A stretch of DNA of 64,000 nt from Dromiciops gliroides (lineage: Eukaryota; Chordata; Mammalia; Microbiotheria; Microbiotheriidae). The notes under the pieces were generated by a model, which ran no database searches, was not told the DNA's origin, and worked only from the letters and a program-made list of their open reading frames with translations. The stretch covers positions 412,404,169-412,468,168 of the forward strand of contig NC_057862.1 of assembly GCF_019393635.1 (NCBI RefSeq). The letters run 5' to 3'. A program made the translations under genes and the position numbers. Below are positions 23,758 to 34,595 of the stretch, piece by piece (the stretch's first letter is position 1; each line of letters begins with the position of its first letter).

Positions 23758-23771
23758 AAGTACCATTCATG

Positions 23772-23904
23772 TGGGGCAGCTAGATGGCACAGTGGATAGA
23801 GCACTGGCCCTGGATTCAGGAGGACCTGAGTTCCAATCTGGCCTCAGACACTTAACAATTACTAGCTATGTGACCCTGGGCAAGTCACTTAACCCCAATT
23901 GCCT

Positions 23905-23947
<43 letters not shown>

Positions 23948-23950
23948 GAA
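23772..23950 (+). mobile_element. MAR1-type SINE whose tail became (CA)n
   Basis: TSD AAGTACCATTCATG at 23758-23771 and 23951-23964 is perfect. The expected A-tail is replaced by (CA)n at about 23908-23946, so the microsatellite arose from the SINE tail. Confidence 0.96.
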
Positions 23951-24169
23951 AAGTACCATTCATGCTCCACACCCCTCCCCTGCATCTTTTTCCTTCACCC
24001 ATGACCAGCCCCCATTTAATTACAGAAGCTCTTTCCTCCTGAGTGCTTTGTTCAAGTTCTTATTCAACTTGTATAGTCATTTTCCCTTCACTCCTTCCTT
24101 CCAGTTATCATCCAGCCAGGCCTAGTTTTTCATATTGTGTCCCTTAGGTACAATTCTTCTACAAAAATG

Positions 24170-25235
24170 TGTTTTCTTACCACTTATCCCTGCTTTCAGA
24201 CTCTTCCCTCTCCAATCCATCCACTATATAGTTAACATAATATCCCTAAAGCACAGGTCTGACTGTGCCAACTCCCAGCTCAAACATGTTCAATGCCCCC
24301 CTCTAGGATAAAATACAAGCTCCTCAGGCTGCCATTTCAAGCAAACAATCTTGCTCCTGACAAAATATTAGGAGACCCCCTGTTTTCCAGAGCTAAGGCC
24401 CAGCAAGCAAGCTGTGCCCTGAGCTTGGCAAAACAATAATCCTTTGCTCCCACCCTCTGAATGATTTCACCCTCTGGCAAAATCACATAATTCTCCAGGT
24501 GTTCTCTGAGCTGGACAAGCACAGGACAAATTTAGAAAGTCCTGCAATGAATCAAACTTGTCACATTCTTGCTGTTATTCCTCATTGTTTTAGGGCCACA
24601 GCTCACTGGACAGCCACTAGTGTATTGAGATCTCCCCACACTGCCTCAGGGCCTCCCCAATAGGGGGAGGGTCCCAGCACATGTGTCCATAGTTTGTCCT
24701 TGCTTGCAAGCCATTTTCCTCACTTGGAAAATCAAACATCTCTTTGATTCCTGACTCTCCTGTCTCTGGCCTGCTCTGTTCGGCTCCTGCCATTCACAGA
24801 TTAGAAGCTGGTTCTGAGCTGTTGACACTCCAACCTACCCTTCCAGGCTAATTTCCCATTATGCTACTTTGTGTTCTCTATATTCCAAACAAAATGGGCT
24901 CATTGATGCTCTCTGAACCTGATATTCTATTTCCTTTCAGCTCCTCCTCCCAGACCTGTCTGCCTGCACCTGGCATGCACTCTCTGAATGTCTCTGCCTC
25001 TTGTAATCCTTAGCTTCCCTCATTTCTCAGTCCAGACGCCATCTCCTACATGAAGCCTTTCCTGATCTCCTTGGTTATTAGTATAAATTACCGTGGGTTT
25101 ACTTATTTGTGTACATGTTATACACAGGAAATTGTAGACTCTTTGAAGCCAGGGTCTATTTTTTCCCTGTTTGTCTTTGCATTCCCATGACCTCCAGAAT
25201 CCTAGGGTATTGCCTCATTCTGGTGTGGAGGTGAT
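24170..25235 (+). mobile_element. L2 LINE, RT-region to 3' end, split by a solo LTR
   Basis: TCTGACTGTGCCAACTCCCAGCTCAAACATGTTCAATG, CTCTAGGATAAAATACAAGCTCC, then after the LTR AACCTACCCTTCCAGGCTAATTTCC and a decayed 3' end (GTAGACTCTTTGAAGCCAGGGTC). These are consecutive L2 blocks, and the L2 resumes exactly across the LTR. Confidence 0.85.
24358..24827. mobile_element. solo LTR of an endogenous retrovirus, inserted in L2
   Basis: The 470-bp insert begins TGACAAAATA and ends GTTGACA, so it has TG..CA termini. CTCC flanks both sides (24354-24357 and 24828-24831), a 4-bp TSD as expected for gammaretrovirus-like (class I) ERVs. The host L2 reads through cleanly if it is removed. No internal retroviral sequence is present, so this is a recombined solo LTR. 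I saw no AATAAA, so the orientation is unassigned. Confidence 0.8.
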
Positions 25236-25788
25236 CATGGGGTCTCAAAGGCTATGTCAGCACAATGCAGACTCAAGAAGCATCCACTACAAAGGCTTCA
25301 AGGATAGTGCCAGCACCTGACTATGACAGAGTTAAGAGAGCCAGACTATCACTAGAGAGATATAAGGCTAAAGCTGGAAAGAATACAGTTGAAAAATGGA
25401 AAATATTTGTCAAGATTTCTCTTTTTTAGCAATTTATCCATACCCTTTTTTAAACATTGTAATGGCTTTTGTTTTTTATGACTACTTTTCAGTAAGCATA
25501 TCTCTCATCCAACCATTCCTTGAAACAAAGAAAAAGGGTTAAGCAAAATCAACCACAGACCATACAGCATTCCCCACCTAGAGCCTACCACTTTACCATC
25601 TTGAGGAGGAAACATGCATTGTGTCAGCAGTCCTCAGGAGCCAAATTGATCATAATACACAAATTCATCTGAATTCTAATGTCTTTTAGTGTTTTGACCA
25701 ATATTGTCATGACAATGTATATTATTTTCTTGGTTTTTCCCTCTCCACTGTACCTTATTTTATATGTCTTTTCACGTTTCTCCAAACT
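25236..25788. other. unclassified non-coding stretch
   Basis: AT-rich, no exon or named repeat recognised. Confidence 0.4.
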
Positions 25789-25801
25789 ACTTGGATTCTT
25801 T

Positions 25802-25962
25802 GTTTGTTTGTTTGTTTGTTTGTTTTGCTGGGCAATGGGGGTTAAGTGACTTGCCCAGGGTCACACAGCTAGTATGTGTCAAGTGTCTGAGGTGGGATTT
25901 GAACTCAGGTACTCCTGAATCCAGAGCTGGTGCTTTATCCACTGTGCCACCTAGCTGCCCCA
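25802..25962 (-). mobile_element. MAR1-type SINE with (TTTG)n tail
   Basis: TSD ACTTGGATTCTTT at 25789-25801 and 25963-25975 is perfect. The tail is (TTTG)n in this strand. Confidence 0.96.
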
Positions 25963-26464
25963 ACTTGGATTCTTTCTTAATTCAAAATATCAAGGAACCT
26001 GTGATATTGCTCAACAATCTCAAACCTTTATCCAGCTGCATCTCCTTCCTGACATAGGACATATTTATCCCAAGCAAGGCTCTTGTCCTCCCTCTGCAGA
26101 ACCCTGAAACTAGATCAAAAGAAATAAAAGATGTATACCATTCTACAAACTTTAAAGAACTATATTAATGATGGTTGTTGTTGTTATACCTGAGAGAGGA
26201 GACCAAAAAGCAAATGGAATTCTATTGCCCCCAACAGTATTCTAAGGCATAAACTTCACAAACATTTTTATATCCTTTGGGATCTAGTTAGGGGACAGTC
26301 ACTTTTGCGGGGAATTCTAGGATAGGAAGCCTGAGTTTCTGGACAATATTAGAAACAGTTGTATTTTTTAATTAGATCAGTCTATCAAACAAGAACATTC
26401 ATTGTCTTCTGTTTCTCCAACCCTTTAAGAAAGGAGAAAAGTGTTAAAACAATAGGGGGAGACT

Positions 26465-26600
26465 TACCACACAATTCAATTCAACAAACATTTATTAGTC
26501 TCTACCACATATAAGAAACAGTGCTAGGCATACAGAGACAAAAGGGAAAAAAATGGTTCCTGCCCTCAAGTATCTTATATTGTACTGGTAGAGTTAGAGT
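26465..26600 (-). mobile_element. L2 LINE 3' end, antisense
   Basis: TCAACAAACATTTATTAGTCTC, AGTGCTAGGCATACAGAGAC and TTCCTGCCCTCAAGTATCTTA match the antisense L2 terminus. Confidence 0.85.
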
Positions 26601-26924
26601 GAAATTTTAATCTAGGCTTAATTTTTTAAAAAATGTTTAAAATGGAAAATTCCCTCCAAAGGCAGATTTAGTTTCTTGTTACATAGAAATGTTATTGAAG
26701 GATTCCATTTGAAACAAAATGGAGAAAAAATAAAATTGAGTAATGCTAAACTGGGATGTTGAGAGACCAGACCAAACAAACACTTCCCTAGAAATGAAGG
26801 AACCATTAAGACAATGCCCAGAATGGACAAGAGTTGACAGCATCACTCCCCTCCTACCCTTGCACCTCCCCCCCACCCCCCACATTGAAGGCAACAAGAA
26901 ATTTATAAAACATGTTTCTCTAGG

Positions 26925-27170
26925 TCGAGTTACAGATATTGTCCAGAGATCTGATCAGGCATTCCTGTCTCCTTGATCTTCCTCCTCCCACCCTCCTGAG
27001 CAAAAGGTCCTAGAATCAGAGATTGGATTCAAGGTTGTGACAGCCCCTCTTCCCAGGAATAAAGTCCCCATCCCACACAACCCCCCAAGAGACAAACAAA
27101 AAACATAGTAATTTGGCCCTCTGAAATATACAAGGAACTGAAATCAAATCCTCTTGGATTAGTCACTTAA
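26925..27170 (+). repeat. unclassified dispersed repeat, copy 2
   Basis: Partner of 5775-6000. Contains an AATAAA at about 27059. The family is unrecognised. Confidence 0.55.
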
Positions 27171-27174
27171 GTGA

Positions 27175-28688
27175 AATCAGAGTAATTTACTTTTATTTCA
27201 GTTTCAGTTCTGGCCTTGACCACATTATTCTATGTTTACCTCATACCACTGATGTATCCCAGACCTTCCCTTCCCCAGTTTCATTTACCCCCTTCCCTTC
27301 TACCCCTTCCCAAGAAGCCAGTTTTCTTGAACTGACTCCCCTTAACTGCTTAACTCATAGCATGTTCCCCTTTACCACCGAGTCATCCCCTCCATCACCA
27401 CCCCCATACTTGCTATTCAATTAGAGACTGGACTTCCTGACAATCACATTCCCAAACCAATTCTGAAGAATGTAATCCACATCCAATGAACCCTAAAAAG
27501 AGGGGGCTAGGACAGGAGAGAGGAATTAGATTCATGGACTATCCATCTGGAGGCATTATTAAAAATTCATCTTCCCATGCTATTGTCCCCACTAGGAAGG
27601 AACCTTCCTGCCTTTGTTTACTTTGTCTTAGTCATATAAAAAAAATGGGTTCATCCTCAATTTAATTATAGTAAAATCTTTGATCACTTATGTATTATAT
27701 CCAAAAGAAATTTAAAGGCATTAACTTAAATAAAGCCAGTCCCTGTATCTCTACTCTGTGTATTTTAAATTTTTGATGTCAATGTACTTCAATTATTTAG
27801 TTGTACTAACAGACAACTACATGCTCATCCATGATCTAGAAACTGTGATTCTTAGTATTCTCTTCCCCTGTTTCCATCACTCTGCCATCATCATTACCAG
27901 AAAAGAAGAAGGTCACACAAATAGTGTCCACAAAGTGAGAGAATTTTGTATTATTCTTTATTCAGTAAAAGATCCCATTGCCAAGGAACCAATCTCCTGT
28001 GATAAGCCTTTCCATATTTAACTAGTCTGGTCCTTAGGTCTGTTGCCCAGCTCATACCCAAAGTCTTTCCAGCAATGGTAAAACCTCTCAGAGTTCATGC
28101 TTCACTAACATAGCTTTCAAGACCCCAGGGTTGATTCCATATCATGATGAAGCATCGGGGGAGGACCTTGTGAAGCCTTGTCTAACAACCAACAAGTGGT
28201 CACACTTCTGTCAGAGCTAAGTCATTTCCATCTTGGCATTCTCACTATGAATGAAAACAAAAGAAAGAAGGAAATTGTAGCTAAGTGCAAGGATGGCTCA
28301 CAGAGAAGATTTGGAAAGGCAAAGAAAGGAGCTGGCAGAGTTGTTTTCTTTTGTATATGCAGTCCCATACTATGTACTATGTAATGTATTTTTGAAATGT
28401 GCATGTGTTACGTCATGTATGTAGTGAGGTATATTGTCACTGGAGCATCCTTCATAGCATATAGCATCCTCTTTACAATGCCATATCTACTGCATGTACT
28501 GTTAACATGCTGTTGTTTTGTTTCCATTTCAATGATACCAAAGGTTGGTTACCTAGAATGCCAGGAAAATTATCCTTGTTGTTTTCATGTGCCAATGTCT
28601 GTGTTTATGTTGTATTATTTGCAGGTTTTAGACTTGCCTCCAATGAACTTTGCAGGGAACTACAAAGAGTTTTGATCCAGGGGAGGAA
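27175..28688. other. unclassified; possible ERV internal remnant just upstream of an LTR
   Basis: No gag, pol or env motif is readable. The last bases before 28689, CCAGGGGAGGAA, form a polypurine tract of the type found just upstream of a retroviral 3' LTR. Earlier parts show only short unrelated frames. Confidence 0.3.
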
Positions 28689-29266
28689 TGTTGCCCCAGT
28701 CCCTAAGCCTATTGGTATGGAACTCTCTCCTCCTTGTTAAAGATGAGTGGCCTACCCTGTGTAAGGGGTAGAGAAGAATTAGTTAGAGCATGAAAATTGT
28801 ATTCTTCTTTAGTCTTCTTCCAGACTCTTCAAGCTTCAAGTCATTTCAGGCACTTCTGGCTTCTAGCTTCAAGAAAATAAGATGGAAGAGGCCAACCTTA
28901 TTTCAGGTTGCTGAAGGAAAAGACTCTAGGAAGACATGAGAATAGTAGGTAATCTCCTCTATGGTGATCTCCTAATCATGTCTCTCTCCCTAGCTTGCTA
29001 TACTAGAGATTTTGGAAAGTTTCTCCTTGGTTAATATTTAAAACAATCTCTTTTGGTTGAGCTGAGTTACCTCACTCTCAGTGGAAGAGCTCCTTCACTC
29101 TCTATTGCCTGGTATATATTCTCCTATGTATACCTTCTCTGATTTCTGTCTTGCTATAATTTGGATAAGTAGGTTTCTTTGCTATTTGTTCTGCATGTTT
29201 ATTGTGGAACTTGTATTTGGTGGGAAGAGAATCAGTTTGGGGTCCTAATTTCCCCCAATAATGACA
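28689..29266 (+). mobile_element. probable ERV 3' LTR
   Basis: Starts TGTTGCCCCAGTCC right after a polypurine tract and may end ..AATAATGACA. GGTATATATTCTCC near 29111 could be a TATA box. The region TTGCTATTTGTTCTGCATGTTTATTG.., then TTTGGTGGGAAGAGAATCAGTTTGGGGTCC, looks like R-U5 of gamma-type LTRs. No AATAAA and no TSD were found, so the ends are approximate. Confidence 0.4.
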
Positions 29267-29550
29267 TAGAGATTCCAACTTATATTGAACCTGATAATCT
29301 CCCCTAAACTAAAAATATTTAAGGGAGTGGGTCAATATAATTCTAGCCCGGTAGTCCCTCTCTTTGAGGGGAACAGAGTGGTGGCTTCTGGACCCAAATT
29401 CCCACTTCCCTTCCTGGAAGGAATGAAAGTCTGTCTTGGAGAAGGGTGAGGGGGAAAGAAGCTAGAGATGTCTATTCTGCCTCCCTCCAAGCCACACAAC
29501 AATACCCCCATGGTACAAGAGGAAGGATAGCCCTCCTTTAAATACAGGCA

Positions 29551-29578
29551 TAGATAGATAGATAGGTAGATAGATAGG

Positions 29579-29631
<53 letters not shown>

Positions 29632-29643
29632 GGATGGATGGAT
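29551..29643. repeat. (GATA)n microsatellite with (GGAT)n end
   Basis: GATA units with a few GGTA variants, ending in GGAT units. Confidence 0.97.
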
Positions 29644-29749
29644 GAAGCAAGAAAGAGATGGATAGAGATATTTGAGTGACGCAACTGAAAGATTATAAAA
29701 TACTCAATAGTGAAACAGAATCTATGGCAGATATAAACTAAGGAACTTG

Positions 29750-29915
29750 GTGTGGGGGAAATGGCACTCAATTTGGATTTAGATGACCTGGTTTTGAATC
29801 CCCATTTCCCAATTCTGTATGACTTTAAACAAGTCACTTCACTTCTGTGAAACTCTATGTAAGAAGAGGAGCCTGGGCTGGATGATCTCTTAGCAGCAGA
29901 GTTGGTTTCAATGTA
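29750..29915 (+). mobile_element. MIR-like SINE with CR1/L3-like tail
   Basis: GTATGACTTTAAACAAGTCACTTCACTTCTG core, then GAGCCTGGGCTGGATGATCTCTTAGCAGCAGAGTTGG, a decayed CR1/L3 terminus. Confidence 0.7.
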
Positions 29916-30640
29916 TGCCCAAGGGCTATAGTAAACATTACTTTACCGGCTATTTGGTCATCTCACATTACATATTCATGGGTAAGTATTTACAAACAGA
30001 CCACGATGAAAATAATTTCAGCCTATCTGCTTCATTATCTGTAGCAGAGCATGAAAAAGTAAAGAAACTTCATGGAGAATTCAATAAAACCTCCAATTAA
30101 TTAATAAACACTTTGATACTTGGTGACTTCAGTAGGAATGTTGTAAGGATGGTGAGAATCATATTAGAAAGCATAGTTCAAGAATTTAAAAATTAGAGAT
30201 GCCAAAGACTTATAGCAGTCTCAAAAGAATTTATCATGAATACTTTAAGAAAATAAAGAATTGGTAGAAACTGGATATGGTGGGCACCAAATAACAGCAC
30301 CAAAAAAAAGAAAAAGTAAAAAGAAGCTGATTACATTTTAACAGACAGGAAAAGACTTGGTTTTGATGTTAGGAGTCACCCCTGAATCAGCTGTCTGTGT
30401 AGACTCAGACCACCAACTTGTCAGATCAAAGATCAGAATTAGTAAAAAGCTAGAAGAAAGAATAATAATGAGAAAAAGATACGGCATACAACTGAAACAA
30501 CTCAATCCTGAACTATTTAAAGAAGTAATTGATAATGAAACATGGATAACGAACAACAGAAATGACATCAACATCAATTAAAATAATTTTATGCAGAAGT
30601 TAAACGAATGGAAATCAATTGCCATAACAAGGAGACCCAA
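29900..30640 (+). mobile_element. RTE-clade LINE endonuclease fragment
   Basis: Reading through frame changes, I see TLILGDFSRNV (the LGDFNA.VG block of the endonuclease), a WWAPNNSTK..KKLITF segment (W.SPDG.T.NEIDYIL), then VTPESAVCVDSDHQLVRSKIRI. The last contains the catalytic SDH motif, followed by an RTE-like KLE.RI..RKRYG linker. The N-terminal endonuclease and all of the RT are absent. The frame is broken at several points. RTE enzymes cut target DNA for retrotransposition, but this copy cannot act. Confidence 0.85.
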
Positions 30641-30754
30641 AGGGAAGAATGAGTCCCTTAGTCAACAAACACTTATTTCCCAAGTAGAGAAAAGTGTTGG
30701 CCAAAGGGAACATGTGTTTAGAGTATCAACTTGCTTGTAAAAATCTTATGAAGA

Positions 30755-30820
30755 AAGATCATAGGATGATATATCAAGAGCTAGAAAGGACCTTAGTGGT
30801 CAATTCAAATATTAAGCTTA
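30755..30820 (-). mobile_element. MIR-like/CR1-L3 terminus fragment
   Basis: GATCATAGGATGATATATCAAGAGCTAGAAAGGACCTTAGTGGTCAATTCAAA is the antisense CR1/L3-like terminus that ends these SINEs. Confidence 0.6.
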
Positions 30821-30970
30821 TTTAATATAATTCCTTGATTTTCTTTACCTCCAATAGCATATCTGATGACTGCAACTTCAGAGTGAGAGGAGCTAGTTTC
30901 TTTTGATCCCATCTCCTACTACCATCACTGGCACCTCAATATTCATGATGCTGATTCTTCTAACATTATG
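30815..30970 (+). mobile_element. L2 LINE endonuclease-region fragment, copy 1
   Basis: Closely resembles 31805-31975 over about 160 bp (GATTTTCTTTA, CTGATG..TACAACTT-like and GAGCTAGTTTCTTTT, ATTCATG.TG.TGATTCTTC). The ACCTCAATATTCATGATGCTGATTC part corresponds to the L2 endonuclease GDxNIHVDD block. Confidence 0.65.
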
Positions 30971-31094
30971 ACCTCAAAATAAGTGTGCATTGATTGATTA
31001 TTGATTGAAACCAACGCTCAGAGAATTTAAATGATTTGTCCAGGGTTACACACTGATAAGTTTCTAAGGCATGATTTGAATCCAAGTCTAGTGT

Positions 31095-31097
<3 letters not shown>

Positions 31098-31152
<55 letters not shown>
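31098..31152. repeat. (CA)n microsatellite
   Basis: About 27 CA units after a decayed MIR-type head. Confidence 0.97.
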
Positions 31153-31157
<5 letters not shown>

Positions 31158-31437
31158 TGCTGCCTCAACTGTACACTGATTGTGAACAAACCAGATGATG
31201 AATGCTTATGAACACCATCACCTCATAAACTAGAGAGTAGCAGTTGAAGGCAAACCCAATATTTAAACGCTCAACAAGAGACCAAACTAATAGGACAGAT
31301 AAAGAAGAAAATAGAAAAGAACAGGAAAATTATTATAATACATTTTTTGCCAGCAAGAACAGTAGAGCCAACACATTCAAACTGGAATATCACAGTCAGA
31401 TTTAGAATGAGATGCTCTGAATTCAGAGAATCTGATG

Positions 31438-31753
31438 TAGGGGGCAGCTAGGTGGTGCAGGAGATAAAGCACTGGCCCTGCATTCCAGAGGACCTGAGTT
31501 CAAATTTGGACTCAGACACTTAACACTTACTAGCTGTGTGACCGTGTATATCTTTTTTTTTTTTTTTTTCAATAATTCCCTTGATAGCGGGCACCTAGGT
31601 GGCACAGTGGATAAAGCACCGGCCCTGGATTCAGGAGGACCTGAGTTCAAATGTGGCCTCAGACACTTGACACTTACTAGCTGTGTGACCGTGGGTAAGT
31701 CACTTAACCCTCATTGCCCTGCCAAAAAGACAAAAAACAAAAACAAAAACAAA
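31438..31753 (+). mobile_element. two MAR1-type SINEs within one TSD pair
   Basis: CAGAGAATCTGATG flanks the whole block (31424-31437 and 31754-31767). SINE A (31441 to about 31545) stops after the TGTGTGACCGTG position. A T-run of about 18 bases and CAATAATTCCCTTGATAGC follow, then SINE B (about 31590-31753) runs to an A/C-rich tail. No second TSD is visible between the two units. Confidence 0.9.
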
Positions 31754-31804
31754 CAGAGAATCTGATGGAGAGGAGAAGAGAGGAAAGATTTTTCTGAAAC
31801 CAGA

Positions 31805-32640
31805 TTAAGGTGAAATTGATTTATATAATTCTTTGATTTTCTTTAGCCCTAATAGTATAGCTGATGGCTACAACTTGAGGGTGAAGAGCTAGTTTCTTTT
31901 CACTTCATCCCTTACTGCTATCACTGGGGACCTCGGTATTCATGTTGTTGATTCTTCCAACCCTATGACTTCGAACTTCCTTTGCCTCATTAACAGGCTA
32001 TCTATCTCCACCCCTCTTTAACCTCTAACTGGCATACTCACATTTCAGATGTCACCATCCCAAAGAATTGTACCACCTTCAAATTCTGAAATCTAGAATT
32101 TCAGTCTTCAACCACAATTTCTTATACTTCTACTTCTTCCCTCTCCCCTACTCCAACCAAGTCCTTCCTGTGATATTCCCCTGACTCTTCACCAATAGCT
32201 CAGTTTCTCTCCTCATTTGCTTCCATCCACAGTCACTACTCTATGGTGAGCCACTTCCTTACCTCCCTTACCTATCATTTCTTGTGCTCTTCTTTCAACC
32301 TCTAGGATTCCTTAATTTCTCATCTCCCTAGATGTTAGAGAAATCACATCTTGCTGACTTCACTGTCTACCAATTCATAGTGCATAATCACAACTGGGTT
32401 CTCACTGCCATTCTGCAAATCAGCCCTCTTGAATTCCCTACCTCTCTGCTCACAGCAGCTATTTCAAACTATTCCTTCCTCCTTGATTTGAACTCAGGTT
32501 CTCCTGACTCCAGGGCCAGTGCTCTATCAATTACTCTAACTGGCTGCCCTTACACCATGTAGCTCCCCATCCCCATTCTAATAAATCATCCCTTCAACCC
32601 AAGTTACTGCTCCAGTCCAAATTATTTCCTCTTTTTCTTT
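31805..32640 (+). mobile_element. L2 LINE endonuclease-end and linker fragment
   Basis: TCACTGGGGACCTCGGTATTCATGTTGTTGATTCTTCCAACCC reads TGDLGIHVVDSSN, the L2 endonuclease block (GDFNIHVDDPSN). C/T-rich sequence typical of the L2 linker follows to about 32640. A SINE piece lies at 32482-32548. Confidence 0.7.
32482..32548 (-). mobile_element. MAR1-type SINE, head fragment
   Basis: GATTTGAACTCAGGTTCTCCTGACTCCAGGGCCAGTGCTCTAT is the antisense SINE head. The middle and tail are missing, and no TSD was found. Confidence 0.75.
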
Positions 32641-32649
32641 CTCTGAATT

Positions 32650-32935
32650 AATTTTGAAAATATATTTTCATTTATTTTATTAAATAATTGCCAATTATAT
32701 ATAAAATAATATAACATTCTTTTTTTTAAATTTTGAGTTCCAAATACTCTCCTTCCCTCCTATCCCTCCCCGCCCCCTCCTTGAGAAGGCAATATATCTG
32801 AAGTAATTTTTATTGCTATTTTTTGCTATTACATCACCTATATTTCCCAATGTATCCATCCCTTTTCCCAGGGAGTAATTCCTCATAATAAAAAGTAGGA
32901 AAGTCTCTCCTCTCTTTCAACATTTTTTGGCGGGG
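32650..32935 (-). mobile_element. L1 LINE 3' end, antisense
   Basis: TTTATTAAATAATTGCC, TTAAATTTTGAGTTCCAAATACTCTCC and a CCCTCC-rich block then TTGAGAAGGCAATATATC match the antisense of the marsupial L1 3' UTR (GGAGGGAGAGAATTTGGAACTCAAAATTTTAA in sense). Confidence 0.75.
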
Positions 32936-33017
32936 AGGGAGATGGTAATCCCATAACTCTAAGCTTTGCTCTGTGGTTCCACTCCATTCTTCCAAATTCC
33001 CATCCTTCTTAAATAGG

Positions 33018-33262
33018 TGCAGTGGTTTGAGTGTGGGACTTAGAGTCCGGGAGATTTTAGTTCAAATCTGGCCTCAGACACTTACTAGCTGTGTGGCCTT
33101 GGTCAAATCACCTAACCTCTCTGAGTTTCTATTTTCTCATCTGTAAAACTGAAATAATAGTGGCACCTACCTCCCTGAGATGTTGTGGAGATAAAATGAA
33201 ATACAAAGCATCTTGCACACAAAGTGTTATATAAATGTTAGCTATTATTTTTGCTATAAAAT
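33018..33262 (+). mobile_element. THER1/MIR-type SINE
   Basis: Head, GTTCAAATCTGGCCTCAGACACTTACTAGCTGTG, CTCATCTGTAAAACTGAAATAATAG and end TTATATAAATGTTAGCTATTATTTTT. Confidence 0.93.
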
Positions 33263-33615
33263 TCAATCCTTTTTACTGGTTGAGATATCCTTTATTCTTG
33301 CTTTCCTATATATCAATGTGCCTTCCAGAATGAAGATTTTATTTCTTATCATTCCATGCTTTTACTCAAAATTTCTACCACCTTCTCCCTGCTGTTGATT
33401 TCCTAGATCAATTTGTCTTTTTCTGTTTTTACACATGATAGATCTCTCTCAATACAGATGTCAGACCATTCTTTATTGAAGCCCAAGCCTCTTTCATTTC
33501 CTTTAAAGTCTGTTTTTTAACCAATGTGATTCCATCCTCTCTCCCTCTCTTCCCAGGACCACAAGCCCTTGTCCATCTCTCTCTAGTTCCTAGCTTCTTT
33601 TGCCCAATGTCCTTG

Positions 33616-33892
33616 GGCAGCTAGATTGGACAGTAGATAGAATGTGTGGCCTGAAGTCAGGAAAACTCATCTTCCTGGGTTCAAATTTGACCTCAGATAC
33701 TTACTGGCTGTGTAACTAACCCTGGCTTGTTCACTTAACCCTGTTTGGCTCAGTTTCCTTATCTATAAAACAAGCAGGAGAAGGAAATATCAAATCATCC
33801 CAGTATCTTTGCAAAAAAAAAAAAAAAAAAAAAGCACACACACAAATGGAGTTACGAAGAGTCAGACAGGACCAGATAATGATTAAACAGCA
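33616..33892 (+). mobile_element. RTESINE-type element with A21 insertion
   Basis: Head GGGCAGCTAGATTGG, core with GCTGTGTAACTAACCCTGGCTTGTTCACTTAACC, CTCAGTTTCCTTATCTATAAAA, then an A-run of about 21 bases followed by the RTE tail ACAAATGGAGTTACGAAGAGTCAGACAGGACCAG. Confidence 0.9.
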
Positions 33893-33894
33893 AA

Positions 33895-34439
33895 AATGGC
33901 CCAAATTCCCATCCTTCCTTTCCCAGTTCCCTACCTCTTCCTAAAGTTCCATTCTCTGTCCTCTTTCAGTCTCTCAGTTGGTAAACAAAAATGTATAAGG
34001 GACTCTATGTGCCAAGCACAATGCCAAGTGCTGTGGAAACAAAGAAAGACAAAAACAATCCCTTCCCCCTTTCCCTAATGCCATCAGTCCCTGCTGCTGC
34101 TCTCTCCTCAGCCCCTGTGTCTTCCTCCAAAACCTCTAACCTAGCCTCCTTCCACCAAGAACCCTATTCCTTCTCTCTCCCCCATCAGGGCTTCATCACC
34201 AGTATCCCAACACCTGTCTCTTAGGGCTCTGGCCCCTTCCCCACAATGCACCACCACAGCAACTCCCCAAGCTCTCCAGCTCTTGTCCCTTGCTCCCCAG
34301 CACCTCATTCCCTATCCTTCTCTCCCCACGACTTTATCATCTGGCTCCTCTTCCCCAGCTGCCCCAGTCCCTAATGCCCCCTGCCCTGCACATGCTCCCT
34401 TGGTTCTTCCCCAACTGTGTCTTTGTGAATTTTTTTTGT
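33895..34439. other. pyrimidine-rich unclassified stretch
   Basis: C/T-rich with several short open frames. The block GGGACTCTATGTGCCAAGCACAATGCCAAGTGCTGTGG at about 34000 looks like antisense L2. The remainder is unassigned. Confidence 0.4.
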
Positions 34440-34595
34440 CATTTGTGTCTAGCCACAGAATCACATGTTTGAAATGGAGCTCAGCGTCCATCTAGTCCAA
34501 GGGTTCTTAACCTTCTTTGTGTCATGAACCCTTTGGCAGATTGGTGAAGCCAATGGACCCTCTCTCAGAAGAATGTTTTTAGAAATAAATGCATA

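Noticed and set aside
29900..30640. Host nuclease gene
   Set aside because: The LGDF and SDHQLV motifs belong to a broken RTE LINE endonuclease with frame changes.
31098..31152. CRISPR-like or satellite array
   Set aside because: It is a simple (CA)n repeat with no spacers. No array of spaced identical repeats occurs in the window.
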